From contig NZ_FRCQ01000015.1 of NCBI RefSeq assembly GCF_900142965.1, positions 62,001 through 126,000 of the forward strand: 64,000 nt of DNA. The letters run 5' to 3'. The translations under genes were made by a program, and so were the position numbers. Origin of the DNA: Rhizobacter sp. OV335 (GTDB taxonomy: Bacteria > Pseudomonadota > Gammaproteobacteria > Burkholderiales > Burkholderiaceae_C). The notes under the pieces are model-generated. The model was not told the origin of the DNA. It saw only the letters and a program-made list of their open reading frames with translations, and searched no databases. The first letter of the stretch is position 1; each line of letters begins with the position of its first letter. Positions 1 to 12,617 of this stretch are shown here, one piece after another.

Positions 1-1
1 G

Positions 2-86
2 TTCCCCTTCGAACAGCCGGGGCAAGCGGCGGCCGAGGTGCTGCGCTGGCTGGGGGAGTTCGAGCAGCGGCCCGAAACTACGCGCC

Positions 87-91
<5 letters not shown>
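2..91 (+). CDS. C-terminal fragment of an upstream gene, possibly alpha/beta hydrolase
   Basis: An open frame enters from the left edge and ends with TAA at 89-91. The 29 visible residues begin FPFEQPGQAA and end in PETTRL. A stretch like FPFEQP followed by an amphipathic helix resembles the end of alpha/beta-fold hydrolases, where the catalytic His precedes such a helix, but the match is too short to be sure. The stop codon overlaps a good -10 box for pyrG, so transcription of pyrG probably restarts here. Confidence 0.4.
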
Positions 92-2673
<2,582 letters not shown>

Positions 2674-2734
2674 CTGCCAGAATCACCTAGCAGTTGATCA
2701 ACCAGCAGTTGTCGAAACCCTGAAGGAAGACTGA

Positions 2735-4018
<1,284 letters not shown>

Positions 4019-4036
4019 TCCGCTGCTGTCTTCGAC

Positions 4037-4318
4037 GTGCGCCTCGTCACCCTCGGCCTCATCGCGCTGCTGGTTCTCGTCCATGCCGAACTCTGGTTCG
4101 GCAAGGGCGGCGTGCCGCGCGTGATGGAGCTGCAGGCCAAGCTCGACCAGAAGAAGGGCGAGAACGACGCGGCGCGCACGCGCAACGAGCGCCTGGTCGC
4201 CGAGGTCAGCGACCTGAAGGAAGGCCTGGAGATGGTCGAAGAGAAAGCGCGCTTCGAACTCGGCATGGTCAAGCCGGACGAGATCTACGTCCAGGTGTCG
4301 ACCGCCAAACGCCCGTGA
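4037..4318 (+). CDS. ftsB: Cell division protein FtsB
   Basis: Small bitopic protein of the FtsQBL divisome subcomplex. The 93-residue protein has one N-terminal membrane segment (about residues 3-20, LVTLGLIALLVLVHAEL) followed by a coiled coil (about 28-65, rich in Lys/Glu/Gln) and a short periplasmic tail with ELGMVKPDEIY, the conserved C-terminal FtsB motif. It begins with GTG. Position directly after eno is the usual place of ftsB in proteobacteria. Confidence 0.93.
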   Translation: MRLVTLGLIALLVLVHAELWFGKGGVPRVMELQAKLDQKKGENDAARTRNERLVAEVSDLKEGLEMVEEKARFELGMVKPDEIYVQVSTAKRP

Positions 4319-4319
4319 C

Positions 4320-4949
4320 ATGACGGATCTGCTGCAGTGGATGCAGCCGCTGTTCGCCCAGGCCTTCGTGCTGTGGGGCGCGCCCGTCAGCTGGGTGGAG
4401 GTGGTCGCCTTCGTGCTGGCGATCGCGATGGTGGTGTGCAACATCCGCGTCAACCTGATCGGCTGGCCGCTGGCCATCGTCAGCTCGCTGCTTTACGTGG
4501 CGCTCTTCTGGGACAACAAGCTGTATGGCGACGCCAGCCTGCAGGTGTTCTTCGCGCTCGTCGCCGGCTGGGGCTGGTGGCAGTGGCTGCGCGGCACGCA
4601 GGAGGGCGGCCACGCGCTGCGGGTGCGCTCGATGGGCGGGCGCGGGCGGCTCGCGGTGGTCGCCGCGACGCTCGCGCTGTGGCCGGTGCTCGGCTGGTTC
4701 CTGAAGCATTACACCGACACCGACGTGCCCTGGTGGGATGCCTTCCCCACCGCGGCCAGCGTGGTCGGGCAGTGGCTGCTCGGCCGCAAGTACGTCGAGA
4801 ACTGGCCGATGTGGGTGGTCGTCAACACCGTCAGCATCGCGCTGTTCGCGTACAAGGGGCTGTGGCTCACGGCCGTGCTGTACGCGATCTTCCTCGGCAT
4901 GTCGTTCGCCGGCTGGCGCGCGTGGCGGCAGGTCGAACGCGCGGCATGA
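4320..4949 (+). CDS. pnuC: Nicotinamide riboside transporter PnuC
   Basis: Inner-membrane facilitator for nicotinamide riboside (NAD salvage). The 209-residue protein is almost all membrane segments (about seven). It shows the PnuC-typical N-terminal stretch ending NLIGWPLAIVSSLLY, aromatic-rich GWGWWQW, and NWPMWVVVN near the end. It starts one base after the ftsB stop and its own stop overlaps the start of a kinase gene (ATGA), giving a transporter/kinase pair in which phosphorylation would trap the imported riboside. Confidence 0.93.
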   Translation: MTDLLQWMQPLFAQAFVLWGAPVSWVEVVAFVLAIAMVVCNIRVNLIGWPLAIVSSLLYVALFWDNKLYGDASLQVFFALVAGWGWWQWLRGTQEGGHALRVRSMGGRGRLAVVAATLALWPVLGWFLKHYTDTDVPWWDAFPTAASVVGQWLLGRKYVENWPMWVVVNTVSIALFAYKGLWLTAVLYAIFLGMSFAGWRAWRQVERAA

Positions 4950-5578
4950 GCGGCCACGTCATCGCCATCGTCGGCGCCGAGAGCACCGGCAAGACGACGC
5001 TCGCCGGCGAACTGCAGGCCGCCTTGCAGCATGACGGGCGCTCGGTCGCCCTCGTCGGCGAATACCTGCGCGAGTTCTGCGACCAGCACGCCCGCACGCC
5101 ACGCGTCGACGAGCAGGCAAGCATCGCGCAGGAGCAGACGCGCCGCATTGCCGCGGCAGCCGCGTCGCACGAGATCGTGATCGCCGACACCACCGCGCTG
5201 ATGATCGCGGTCTACAGCGAGCAGGTGTTTGGCGACCGCAGCCTGTACGACAGCGCGATCGAGGCGCAGCGCGGCTGCACGCTGACGCTGCTGACAGCGC
5301 TCGACATCCCGTGGCAGGCTGACGGCCTGCAGCGCGACGGGCCGCAGGTGCGCGAGCCGGTCAATGCGCTGGTGCGCGCGGCGCTGTCGCGCGGCGGGCT
5401 CGGCTATTCGGTGGTGGCGGGCACCGGGCCGGCGCGGCTGTCGCATGCGCTGCTGGCGGTGCGCCACGCGCTGCTCGCGCCGTCGGTGCTCGACGAGGCG
5501 CGTGCGAACCCGCGCTGGCAGTGGATGTGCGAGCGCTGCGGCGATGCCGAGTGCGAGCGGCACCTGCTGCCGCGCTGA
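4946..5578 (+). CDS. NadR-type ribosylnicotinamide kinase (AAA ATPase)
   Basis: Probable nicotinamide riboside kinase. The 210-residue protein has a P-loop GAESTGKTTL at about residues 9-18, GEYLREF in the NadR kinase style, and IADTT as the probable Walker B region. E. coli NadR also has a DNA-binding and an adenylyltransferase domain. This protein is only the kinase domain, as in other stand-alone members of this ATPase family. Overlap with pnuC supports the function: import by PnuC, then phosphorylation to NMN. The last 20 residues contain three Cys (CERCGDAEC), an oddity that could bind a metal. Confidence 0.82.
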   Translation: MSGHVIAIVGAESTGKTTLAGELQAALQHDGRSVALVGEYLREFCDQHARTPRVDEQASIAQEQTRRIAAAAASHEIVIADTTALMIAVYSEQVFGDRSLYDSAIEAQRGCTLTLLTALDIPWQADGLQRDGPQVREPVNALVRAALSRGGLGYSVVAGTGPARLSHALLAVRHALLAPSVLDEARANPRWQWMCERCGDAECERHLLPR

Positions 5579-5588
5579 CCCTCCGGGT

Positions 5589-6065
5589 TCAGGTCATCGT
5601 CCCGGCGATCACGACGACGACGATCACCACGCCGATCGTCAGGTTCACCGCCACCCAGTCGCGGATCGCCTTCAGCGCGGCGCCACCAGCCGCCCAGTCC
5701 TGCGCGGCGCTCGCGCGCTGCACGCGCTTGAAGAGCGCGAAGCGGATGTGCCCGAAGATCGCCACCATCAGCAGACCGAGCCCGGCCATCACGCTCCATT
5801 CGAGCGGCATGTTGAACGGTCCGCCGGTCGCCTTGGTCGTCGTCGCGACCCGGCCCACCATCCAGCCGCCGCTCAGCACGGTGACCAGCGCGACCCACAG
5901 CACGATGCCGAAGAAGCGCTGCAGCACCGCCTGCATCAGCGGCACGCGCTCGGCCGGCGGCAGGTGCGCCGCGCCGGGCCGCAGGCAGAACAGCGCGAAG
6001 AACATGCCGCCGAGCCAGACGATCACCGACAGGAAGTGCAGCGTTTTGAGGCTGGCGTAGAGCAT
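5589..6065 (-). CDS. CopD-family integral membrane protein
   Basis: A 158-residue protein with four predicted membrane segments (about 8-28, 48-70, 88-108, 132-155). It starts MLYASLKTLHFLSVIVWLGG, the arrangement with His in the first helix seen in CopD-domain proteins. Some family members take part in copper uptake, but most short single-domain ones have no proven role. It is convergent with the NR kinase (10 bp apart) and 20 bp downstream of hslO on the same strand, so it may be co-transcribed with hslO. Confidence 0.7.
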   Translation of the reverse strand: MLYASLKTLHFLSVIVWLGGMFFALFCLRPGAAHLPPAERVPLMQAVLQRFFGIVLWVALVTVLSGGWMVGRVATTTKATGGPFNMPLEWSVMAGLGLLMVAIFGHIRFALFKRVQRASAAQDWAAGGAALKAIRDWVAVNLTIGVVIVVVVIAGTMT

Positions 6066-6085
6066 CGCGGGAGTCCTTCAGGGGT

Positions 6086-7057
6086 TCAGTTGAGCGTCGT
6101 GCTGCCGGGTGGCTGGTCGCGCGCGATCGTGAAGAGCTCGCCGACGTCGACCGCGTCGAAGTGGTATTTCAGCCCGCAGAAATCGCAGCCGACCTCGACC
6201 CGCCCCTGCTCGGCGACCACGCCGTCGACCTCCTCGCGGCCCAGGCCCTTCAGCATCGCGCCGACCCGCTCGCGCGAGCAGGTGCAGGCGAAATGCGGCC
6301 CGAGTTCGCCGGTCATCGGCGGGAAGCGGCGCACCGACTCTTCCCAGAACAGCCGGCGCAGCACCGTGTCGGCGTCGAGCGTCAGCAGCTCGTCAGCGGT
6401 GAGAGTGGACGCCAGGTGCGAGACGCGGTTGTAGGCCTCGTTCAGGCCGATGTCGTCTTCATTGCGGCGACCGGCGAGGTTGCCCTCGCCCTCGATCGGC
6501 AGGCGCTGGATCAGCAGGCCGGCGGCCACTTGGTCGTTGGACGCGAGGATCAGCCGGGTGTCGAGCTGCTCCGACTGCAGCATGTAGTGTTCGAGCACGT
6601 CGGCGAGCTTGTGCAGCGGCTCGCCGCGGTCGCCATGCAGCGCGACCACGCCCTGGTACGGCTGCTGGCCGGGGCCGCGCGGCTTCGGGTCGAGCGTGAT
6701 CGCGCAGCGGCCCTTGCCGGCCACGTTGACCATCGCGTCCAGGCGCGCATCGGGAGCGACCTCGCCGACCACCTTGGCCGTGACGCGGAACGCGAGGTCC
6801 GACTGCACCTCGGCCACCGCGAGCTTGACCGGCCCGTCGCCGAAGATCTGCATCACCAACGAGCCTTCGAACTTGATGTTCGACTGCATCAGCACCGCCG
6901 CGGCCGACATCTCGCCGAGCAGCGCACGCACCGCGGGCGGGAAGGCATCGGACGACTCGGCACGCCGGCGCAGGATCTCGACCCACGAATCGGTCAGCCG
7001 CACCAGCATGCCGCGCACCGGCAGGCCTTCGAACAGGAACTTGTGCAATTCGCTCAT
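6086..7057 (-). CDS. hslO: Redox-regulated chaperone Hsp33
   Basis: Holdase activated by oxidation. The protein has 323 residues. The N-terminal beta-rich core carries the expected LHKFLFEGLPVRG start. The C-terminal zinc switch shows both Cys pairs, CTC (in FACTCSRERV) and CDFC (in GCDFCGLKYHF). The start ATG (7055-7057) overlaps by one base the stop of the carbonic-anhydrase-like gene upstream, so the two form an operon. Confidence 0.95.
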   Translation of the reverse strand: MSELHKFLFEGLPVRGMLVRLTDSWVEILRRRAESSDAFPPAVRALLGEMSAAAVLMQSNIKFEGSLVMQIFGDGPVKLAVAEVQSDLAFRVTAKVVGEVAPDARLDAMVNVAGKGRCAITLDPKPRGPGQQPYQGVVALHGDRGEPLHKLADVLEHYMLQSEQLDTRLILASNDQVAAGLLIQRLPIEGEGNLAGRRNEDDIGLNEAYNRVSHLASTLTADELLTLDADTVLRRLFWEESVRRFPPMTGELGPHFACTCSRERVGAMLKGLGREEVDGVVAEQGRVEVGCDFCGLKYHFDAVDVGELFTIARDQPPGSTTLN

Positions 7058-7581
7058 CAGGTGATTTCTTTCAGCCCCGCCTGGTAGCGGCGGGCGTTCT
7101 CGACATAGTGGGCGGCGCTCTTCTCGAGCCCCTGCATCTGCTCGGGCGACAACTGGCGCACCACGCGGGCCGGCGTGCCGAGGATCAGCGAGCCGTCCGG
7201 AAAGCTCTGGCCTTCGGTGACCAGCGCGCCGGCGCCGACCAGGCAGTGGCTGCCGATCTTCGCGCCGTTCAGCACCACGGCCTGGATACCGATCAGCGAA
7301 TGATCGCCGATCGTGCAGCCGTGCAACATCGCCTGGTGGCCGACCGTCACGTTCTCGCCGACCGACACCGGGAAGCCCGCATCGGCATGCACCACGCTGT
7401 TGTCCTGGATGTTGCTGCCGCGGCCGATCGCGATGCGCTCGGTGTCGCCACGGATCACGACGCCGAACCAGACGCTCGCGTCGTCGCCCAGGCTCACGTT
7501 GCCGATCACGCGGGCGCCGTCGGCCACCCAGGCCGACGCGGCGATGTCGGGAGACAGGTCCCCCAATTGATAGACGGCCAT
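7057..7581 (-). CDS. Gamma-class carbonic anhydrase family protein
   Basis: Trimeric left-handed beta-helix protein (174 residues) built of hexapeptide repeats, as in the YrdA/CaiE group. Three candidate zinc ligands are present: His in NSVVHAD and two in [11 protein letters not shown]. Whether it hydrates CO2 is unknown, because many family members are inactive with CO2. I chose ATG at 7579-7581 (MAVYQLGD) because longer in-frame extensions run into the divergent gene and have no family counterpart. It is divergent from the DUF455 gene across about 37 bp. Confidence 0.88.
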   Translation of the reverse strand: MAVYQLGDLSPDIAASAWVADGARVIGNVSLGDDASVWFGVVIRGDTERIAIGRGSNIQDNSVVHADAGFPVSVGENVTVGHQAMLHGCTIGDHSLIGIQAVVLNGAKIGSHCLVGAGALVTEGQSFPDGSLILGTPARVVRQLSPEQMQGLEKSAAHYVENARRYQAGLKEIT

Positions 7582-7605
7582 GGCGAGCGCCCGAAATGCA
7601 GAGCC

Positions 7606-7611
7606 TATGAT
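7606..7611 (+). promoter_or_regulatory. -10 box giving a probable leaderless transcript of the DUF455 gene
   Basis: TATGAT ends 7 bp before the ATG at 7619, so transcription should start at or one base before the start codon. No Shine-Dalgarno sequence can fit. This was the main reason for choosing 7619 as the start. Confidence 0.45.
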
Positions 7612-7618
7612 TCTAGGG

Positions 7619-8407
7619 ATGAACCCGCGACAGCGCGCCCTGGAGGTCTTGAGCCTGCGTGACCCCACCGAGAAGGCCGCCGCGGCGCGAGCGCTGTTCA
7701 AGCAACTCGATGTGGCGCTGATCGACCCCGATGAAGCCATCGCCGTGCCGGCGCAGTTGCCCGGCCGGCCCGAGCGCCCTCGCCTGGTGCCGCCGAAGGA
7801 GGTGGCGATGCGTTCGGCCTTCACGCCCGAGGGGCGCGCGGCCTTGCTGCATGCGATCGCGCACATCGAGTTCAACGCGATCAACCTGGCGCTCGATGCG
7901 GCGTTCCGCTTCGCCGGCATGCCGGTGGCGTTCTATGCCGACTGGCTGCGCGTCGCGAGCGAAGAGGCGCTGCACTTCTCGCTGCTGCGCGAGCACCTGC
8001 GCAGCGGCGGCCACGACTACGGCGATTTCGATGCGCACGACGGCCTGTGGCTGATGACGCAGCGCACCGCGGGCGACGTGGTGGCGCGGATGGCGCTGGT
8101 GCCGCGCACGCTGGAAGCGCGCGGGCTCGACGCGACGCCACCGCTGCAGGCCAAGTTCCGCAAGGCCGGCGACGAGCGCACGGTCGAGATCCTCGACGTG
8201 ATCCTGCGCGACGAGATCGGCCACGTCGCGATCGGCAACCAGTGGTACCGCTGGCTGTGCCGGCGCGACGGGCTCGACCCGATCGCGCACTACGCGGTGC
8301 TGGTGCGCGACTACCAGGCGCCGCGGCTGCGTCCGCCGTTCAATCGCGAGGCCCGCGAGGCGGCGGGGTTCAGCGCAGAGGAGCTGGCGTACCTGAGCGA
8401 GCCGTGA
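7619..8407 (+). CDS. DUF455 ferritin-like domain protein
   Basis: A 262-residue all-helical protein of the DUF455 family (ferritin-like). Di-iron type Glu/His motifs are visible: [25 protein letters not shown] and [10 protein letters not shown]. The molecular function of the family is not established. The start at 7619 ([11 protein letters not shown]) was preferred over in-frame ATGs at 7580 and 7607 because it matches the family N-terminus and lies just after a -10 box. The 3' end overlaps the convergent acyltransferase gene by 38 bp. Confidence 0.85.
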   Translation: MNPRQRALEVLSLRDPTEKAAAARALFKQLDVALIDPDEAIAVPAQLPGRPERPRLVPPKEVAMRSAFTPEGRAALLHAIAHIEFNAINLALDAAFRFAGMPVAFYADWLRVASEEALHFSLLREHLRSGGHDYGDFDAHDGLWLMTQRTAGDVVARMALVPRTLEARGLDATPPLQAKFRKAGDERTVEILDVILRDEIGHVAIGNQWYRWLCRRDGLDPIAHYAVLVRDYQAPRLRPPFNREAREAAGFSAEELAYLSEP

Positions 8408-9554
8408 CCGGAGGCGGCTCGGCCACGAACCACCGCTTCAACCCGAGGAAGTGCTTCTCGAACAGGTGGTACGACACCATCGCCAGCGCCAGTGTGACGA
8501 GCGTGCCGGCCACGATGTAGCCGACCGCCACCGCGACGCCGGCATGCTCGTACAGCCCGAGCGCCTGCAGCGCCGGCTTGCCGGCCAGGTCGTGCAGTGG
8601 CTTGTGGAAGATGTACATCGCATAGCTGTAGCGGCCCAGCATGCGCAGCGGCGCGGCCCTCAGCCAGCCGACCCAGCCGCGCGCCGCGACCGCATCCCCG
8701 GCAGCAGCAGCCACCACCCCCAGCGCGAACACCACCGCCAGCACGCTGTAGCCCAGCGTCTGCCCGAGCACCGAGGTGCGCGGGTAGCCGCGCGTCGCGA
8801 CGAAGCCGATCGCCGCCAGCACCAGCGCCCCGACGATCAAGCGCTGCCGCAGCGCGATCGCTCGCGCCGGCGCGCCCGGCAGTTGCAGCCACGCCGCCGC
8901 GGCGCCGCCGATCGCGAGCGCATCCAGCCGCGTCACGGTGAACGAGTACACCGGGTCCGGCCCCAACCCCGCTGCCAGCATGCCGATGCGCACGCCGAGG
9001 ATCGCCACCGCGATCGCACCGCACCAGCGCAGCACCTGCGCAGCCGAGCGCCGGTGCACCAGCAAGGGCCACAACAAGTAGAACTGCTCCTCGACCGCAA
9101 GCGACCAGAAATGCGGGAACGCATGCGTCGCGCCACCGTAGGGGCCCGACCAGTTCGACAGGTACAGCCACAGCCATGCCTGCTGCGGCCGGTCGACCTC
9201 CCAGCGCGCCGGCATCGCGCCCAGCGCCGGCAGCACGATGAAGGCGATCGCGAGCGTCGCGTAGTACAGCGGGAAGATGCGCAGCAGCCGCCGCCCGAAG
9301 AAGGCGGAGTAATAGTTCGGCGCGTCCTGCGTCTGCAGCAAGATGCGCGTGATCAGGAAGCCGCTCAGCACGAAGAACAGCTGCACGCCGATCCAGCCGA
9401 GGTCGAACGCGAGTTCGAACACCCGCCCGACCAGGTCGGACGGCCCTTCGAGGACCTGGAAGTTGTGGCACAGCACCAGCACGATGGCCAGGCCGCGCAC
9501 GCCATCGAGCGCGGGAAGGTGCTGCGGGATGCGCGCAGCGGGAGACGAATTCAT
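8370..9554 (-). CDS. Acyltransferase family 3 (OafA/YrhL-like) membrane protein
   Basis: Inner-membrane acyltransferase with about ten membrane segments (394 residues), likely to acetylate a cell-surface glycan. Family features are LDGVRGLAIVLVLCHNF near the N-terminus (a variant of the usual LDGLRA-AxxxVxxxH), FFVLSGFLI, FGRRLLRIFPLYY and FWSLAVEEQFYLLWP. There is no C-terminal SGNH domain. ATG at 9552-9554 (MNSSPAARIP) is preferred over an upstream extension. The substrate cannot be told, and no glycan cluster is adjacent. Confidence 0.85.
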   Translation of the reverse strand: MNSSPAARIPQHLPALDGVRGLAIVLVLCHNFQVLEGPSDLVGRVFELAFDLGWIGVQLFFVLSGFLITRILLQTQDAPNYYSAFFGRRLLRIFPLYYATLAIAFIVLPALGAMPARWEVDRPQQAWLWLYLSNWSGPYGGATHAFPHFWSLAVEEQFYLLWPLLVHRRSAAQVLRWCGAIAVAILGVRIGMLAAGLGPDPVYSFTVTRLDALAIGGAAAAWLQLPGAPARAIALRQRLIVGALVLAAIGFVATRGYPRTSVLGQTLGYSVLAVVFALGVVAAAAGDAVAARGWVGWLRAAPLRMLGRYSYAMYIFHKPLHDLAGKPALQALGLYEHAGVAVAVGYIVAGTLVTLALAMVSYHLFEKHFLGLKRWFVAEPPPVTARSGTPAPLR

Positions 9555-9761
9555 GGGGCGTTCCGGGATCGAGGCGCGTTTGTAGCATCGCGCGGCGCCA
9601 CGCGACACCCCGTATCCACGGGCCGCGGCGGCCCCGGCGACGCGCCGGCCAGCCCGCTCGGAAACCGGTTTCGGCAGGCTTACACTGCAGCGGCCCGCGA
9701 CTTGCTAGCTCGCGGACCCAAGCTTCCCGTTCTCACACAACAGACCACCCCAGGGGTATCC

Positions 9762-10631
9762 ATGACAGCATTGAACACCCGTCGCTTCCTGCAAACAGCC
9801 GGCCTGGCCGTCGCCGGCCTGCTGCTCGCCGCCTGCAGCAAGCAGGAGCCCACCGCCGCCGCGCCGGCCGCCTCGGCACCGGCCGTCGTCGCGTCCGCAC
9901 CGGCCCCGGCCCCCGCCAAGGTGTACGCCGTCGGCACCGACGCCGCCTACGCACCGTTCGAGTCGCAGAACGAGAAGGGCGAGATCGTCGGCTTCGACAT
10001 CGACGTCGTCACCGCCGTCGCGAAGAAGGCCGGCATCGAGGTGAAGTTCACCAACACGCCGTGGGAAGGCATCTTCAACACGCTCGGCCAGGGCGACCGC
10101 GACCTGCTGGTCTCGGCCATCACGATCACCGACGAGCGCAAGCAGACGATGGACTTCGCCGGTCCCTACTTCGACGCGCAGCAGCTGATCGCCGTCAAGA
10201 AGACCTCGAAGATCTCGAAGTTCGACGACCTGAAGAAGCTGAAGGTCGGCGTGCAGACCGGCACCACCGGCGACGAGGTCGTCAGCAAGCTGCAGGGCAA
10301 GACCAGCACCAACATCAAGCGCTTCGAGTCGACCCCGCTCGCGCTGAAGGAACTGGAAGCCGGCGGCGTCGATGCAGTCGTGGCCGACAACGGCGTGGTC
10401 ATCAACTACGTCGCCAACAACGCCGACAGCAAGTTCAAGACGGTCGCCGACAAGGCATTCCAGCCCGAGCAGTACGGCATCGCGGTCAAGAAGGGCAACG
10501 CCGAGCTGCTCGAGAAGCTGAACAAGGGCCTGGCCGACATCAAGGCCGACGGCACCTACGACCAGATCTACGCGAAGTACTTCGGCGCACCGGCTGCCGC
10601 CGCGCCGGCTGCTTCGGCGGCGTCGAAGTAA
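9762..10631 (+). CDS. Periplasmic basic amino acid binding lipoprotein (ABC transporter)
   Basis: Solute-binding protein of the polar amino acid family, 289 residues. A lipoprotein signal with lipobox LLAAC (Cys at about residue 24) is followed by an Ala/Pro-rich linker to about residue 53. The binding domain then follows, with typical GTDAAYAPFE, GFDIDVV and GTTGDEV. The C-terminus has a second low-complexity Ala/Ser tail. An inner-membrane permease follows after 18 bp. No ATPase gene is nearby, so the ATP-binding subunit must come from elsewhere in the genome. Confidence 0.9.
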   Translation: MTALNTRRFLQTAGLAVAGLLLAACSKQEPTAAAPAASAPAVVASAPAPAPAKVYAVGTDAAYAPFESQNEKGEIVGFDIDVVTAVAKKAGIEVKFTNTPWEGIFNTLGQGDRDLLVSAITITDERKQTMDFAGPYFDAQQLIAVKKTSKISKFDDLKKLKVGVQTGTTGDEVVSKLQGKTSTNIKRFESTPLALKELEAGGVDAVVADNGVVINYVANNADSKFKTVADKAFQPEQYGIAVKKGNAELLEKLNKGLADIKADGTYDQIYAKYFGAPAAAAPAASAASK

Positions 10632-10649
10632 ACGCCAGGCGAGCCGGTC

Positions 10650-11402
10650 ATGGACTTGCGCTGGAGCATTCTGGCCGGCTACGGCCCGCTCTTCCTGTCG
10701 GGCCTGTGGAACACGATCCTGCTGACGCTGATCGCGATCGGCGCCGGGCTGCTGCTCGGCGTCGCGCTCGGCCTGGTCAGCAGCTCGCGTGACGCGCCAC
10801 CACCGAAATCGCTGGCGGCGCGCTGGTTCCTGACCGCGCTGCGCTCAGTCACGCTCGCATACGTGACCTTCTTCCGCGGCACGCCGCTGTTCGTGCAGAT
10901 CCTGCTGGTGCACTTCGCGCTGATGCCGGCGCTGATCCACCCGGACGGCGGCCTGCTGCTCAGCGGCGAGGCCGCCCGCGACTTCCGCCAGGAGCACGGC
11001 GCGTTCTTCTCCGGCGCGCTCGCGCTGACGCTCAATGCCGGCGCCTACATCTCCGAGATCTTCCGCGCCGGCATCCAGAGCATCCACCTCGGGCAGACCC
11101 AGGCCGCCTACAGCCTGGGCCTCACGCACCCGCAGGCGATGCGCTTCATCGTGCTGCCGCAGGCCTTCCGCCGCATGATGCCGGCGCTGGTCAACGAGGG
11201 CATCACGCTGATCAAGGACTCGTCGCTGGTGTCGGCGATCGGCCTGGCCGAGCTCGCGCTGGCCGCCCGCACCGTGGCCGGCACCTACTCGCGCTACTGG
11301 GAGCCCTACCTCGCGATCTCGGCGCTGTACCTCGTGCTGACCTTGCTGCTCTCGCTGCTGGCCAAGCGCCTCGAAGCACCCGCTCACTTGCGTGGTCGGT
11401 GA
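10650..11402 (+). CDS. Amino acid ABC transporter permease (HisM/GlnP family)
   Basis: Inner-membrane permease of the polar amino acid uptake family, 250 residues with about five membrane segments. The N-terminus fits the family (LSGLWNTILLTLIAIGAGLLLG). The EAA loop is recognisable as QTQAAYSLGLTHPQAMRFIVLPQAFRRM, cited in parts: QAAYSLGLT then VLPQAFRRM. Compared with relatives it has an extra segment of about 25 residues between the first helices (VSSSRDAPPPKSLAARW). It lies 18 bp after the binding protein and forms an operon with it. Confidence 0.9.
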   Translation: MDLRWSILAGYGPLFLSGLWNTILLTLIAIGAGLLLGVALGLVSSSRDAPPPKSLAARWFLTALRSVTLAYVTFFRGTPLFVQILLVHFALMPALIHPDGGLLLSGEAARDFRQEHGAFFSGALALTLNAGAYISEIFRAGIQSIHLGQTQAAYSLGLTHPQAMRFIVLPQAFRRMMPALVNEGITLIKDSSLVSAIGLAELALAARTVAGTYSRYWEPYLAISALYLVLTLLLSLLAKRLEAPAHLRGR

Positions 11403-11479
11403 GCCCTTGCGGCTTCGGCCGCCGTCAGATGTCGTACCGTCACAACGTTTCTGGCAGCGTTTCACGTGTTCGTGCTGCC

Positions 11480-11498
11480 GGCTTTCGATATCGAAGCC
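11480..11498. promoter_or_regulatory. Inverted repeat upstream of the porin gene
   Basis: GGCTTTCGATATCGAAGCC is a near-perfect palindrome about 90 bp before the porin start. A small hairpin with 6-bp arms (GTCTTG/CAAGAC, 11518-11535) follows. Position between two + strand genes suggests an operator or leader structure. No regulator is assigned. Confidence 0.3.
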
Positions 11499-11589
11499 TC
11501 CCCCGCATAACATTTGCGTCTTGCACCTTCAAGACAAAAGCAACGGGTGCATCACGTACATGCAATCCCCAACCCCAAGGACAGCTTCC

Positions 11590-12558
11590 ATGAAACGCTC
11601 CCTCATCGTCGCCGCTGTGGCCACCGTCGCCGCCGGCACCTCGTTCGCGCAAAGCAGCGTCACCATCTACGGTCGCCTGAACGACTCCATCGAAAGCCAG
11701 AAGGTCGGCGACGACAAGAAGACCGTGCTGCAGAACAATGCATCGCGTCTCGGCTTCAAGGGTGTCGAAGACCTGGGCGGCGGCCTGAAGGCAGGCTTCC
11801 AGCTGGAACACGGCCTGAATGCCGACGACGGCAAGCAAAGCCAGTCGGCTTTCTGGGCTCGCCAATCCGAAGTCTTCCTGCAAAGCGCCACGCTGGGCAC
11901 GATCCGCCTGGGCAACTTCACGAGCGAGTCGTACTACGCGACGGCCGACTATGTGAGCATGCACAACCATGACACCGGCACTTCGTCGGACGCGCTGTAC
12001 CAATACGTCATGCGCGACACGAACAAGGTCGCTTACCGGGCCCCCGAGTTCGTGAAGAACCTGTCGCTGGAAGCCGCCGTGTCCGCCGGCGAAGGCGTTG
12101 CCGGTCAAGAGAAGGCCTATGACGTCGCCGCCAACTACTCGGTCGGCGACCTGGCCCTGGGTGCCGGCTTCTCGAAGAACAAGTCGGACAAGCAGTTCGG
12201 CGTTCGCGCGCTGTACACGCTGGGCGCGTTCACGTTCGGCGGCTACTACCAGCGCGCCGAGCTGGGCACCACCTACGCTCCGGACAACGGCAAGATCAAC
12301 ATCGTCCGCCTGTCGGGCATGTACGCCGTCGGCGCTTCGGAATTCCACCTGAACTTCGGCCTGGCCGGCAAGGTCGACGGCGACGGCGACACCGATGCCA
12401 AGCAAGCCACGATCGCGTACAACTACAACCTGAGCAAGCGCACCAAGGTCTACGCCTTCTACACGAAGGTCGACAACAAGGCGCTGGCCAGCTACGCCAC
12501 CGGTGCCGACGGCGTCGACTTCAGCTCCTTCGCCCTGGGCGTGCGCCACAACTTCTGA
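11590..12558 (+). CDS. Gram-negative general porin
   Basis: Outer-membrane trimeric beta-barrel porin of the type abundant in Burkholderiales. The 322-residue precursor has a signal peptide (about 1-20, ending TSFAQ) and then SSVTIYGRLNDSIE, the standard first strand. It ends in RHNF with the C-terminal Phe recognised by the BAM complex. Internal motifs such as NNASRLGFKGVEDLGGG are typical. At 322 residues it is slightly short for the family. A long 5' region (187 bp) and a strong terminator show that it is a single-gene unit. Confidence 0.94.
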   Translation: MKRSLIVAAVATVAAGTSFAQSSVTIYGRLNDSIESQKVGDDKKTVLQNNASRLGFKGVEDLGGGLKAGFQLEHGLNADDGKQSQSAFWARQSEVFLQSATLGTIRLGNFTSESYYATADYVSMHNHDTGTSSDALYQYVMRDTNKVAYRAPEFVKNLSLEAAVSAGEGVAGQEKAYDVAANYSVGDLALGAGFSKNKSDKQFGVRALYTLGAFTFGGYYQRAELGTTYAPDNGKINIVRLSGMYAVGASEFHLNFGLAGKVDGDGDTDAKQATIAYNYNLSKRTKVYAFYTKVDNKALASYATGADGVDFSSFALGVRHNF

Positions 12559-12584
12559 TCCTTGCTCCCGCAAGGTCGAAGCCG

Positions 12585-12613
12585 AAAGGCCGGTCGAAAG
12601 ACCGGCCTTTTTT
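12585..12613 (+). terminator. Rho-independent terminator of the porin gene
   Basis: A perfect 11-bp stem AAAGGCCGGTC / GACCGGCCTTT with a GAAA tetraloop is followed by further T residues (T6 run in total). It lies 27 bp after the porin stop and 5 bp before the end of the convergent marC-family gene. This is the clearest intrinsic terminator in the window. Confidence 0.92.
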
Positions 12614-12617
12614 GCTT

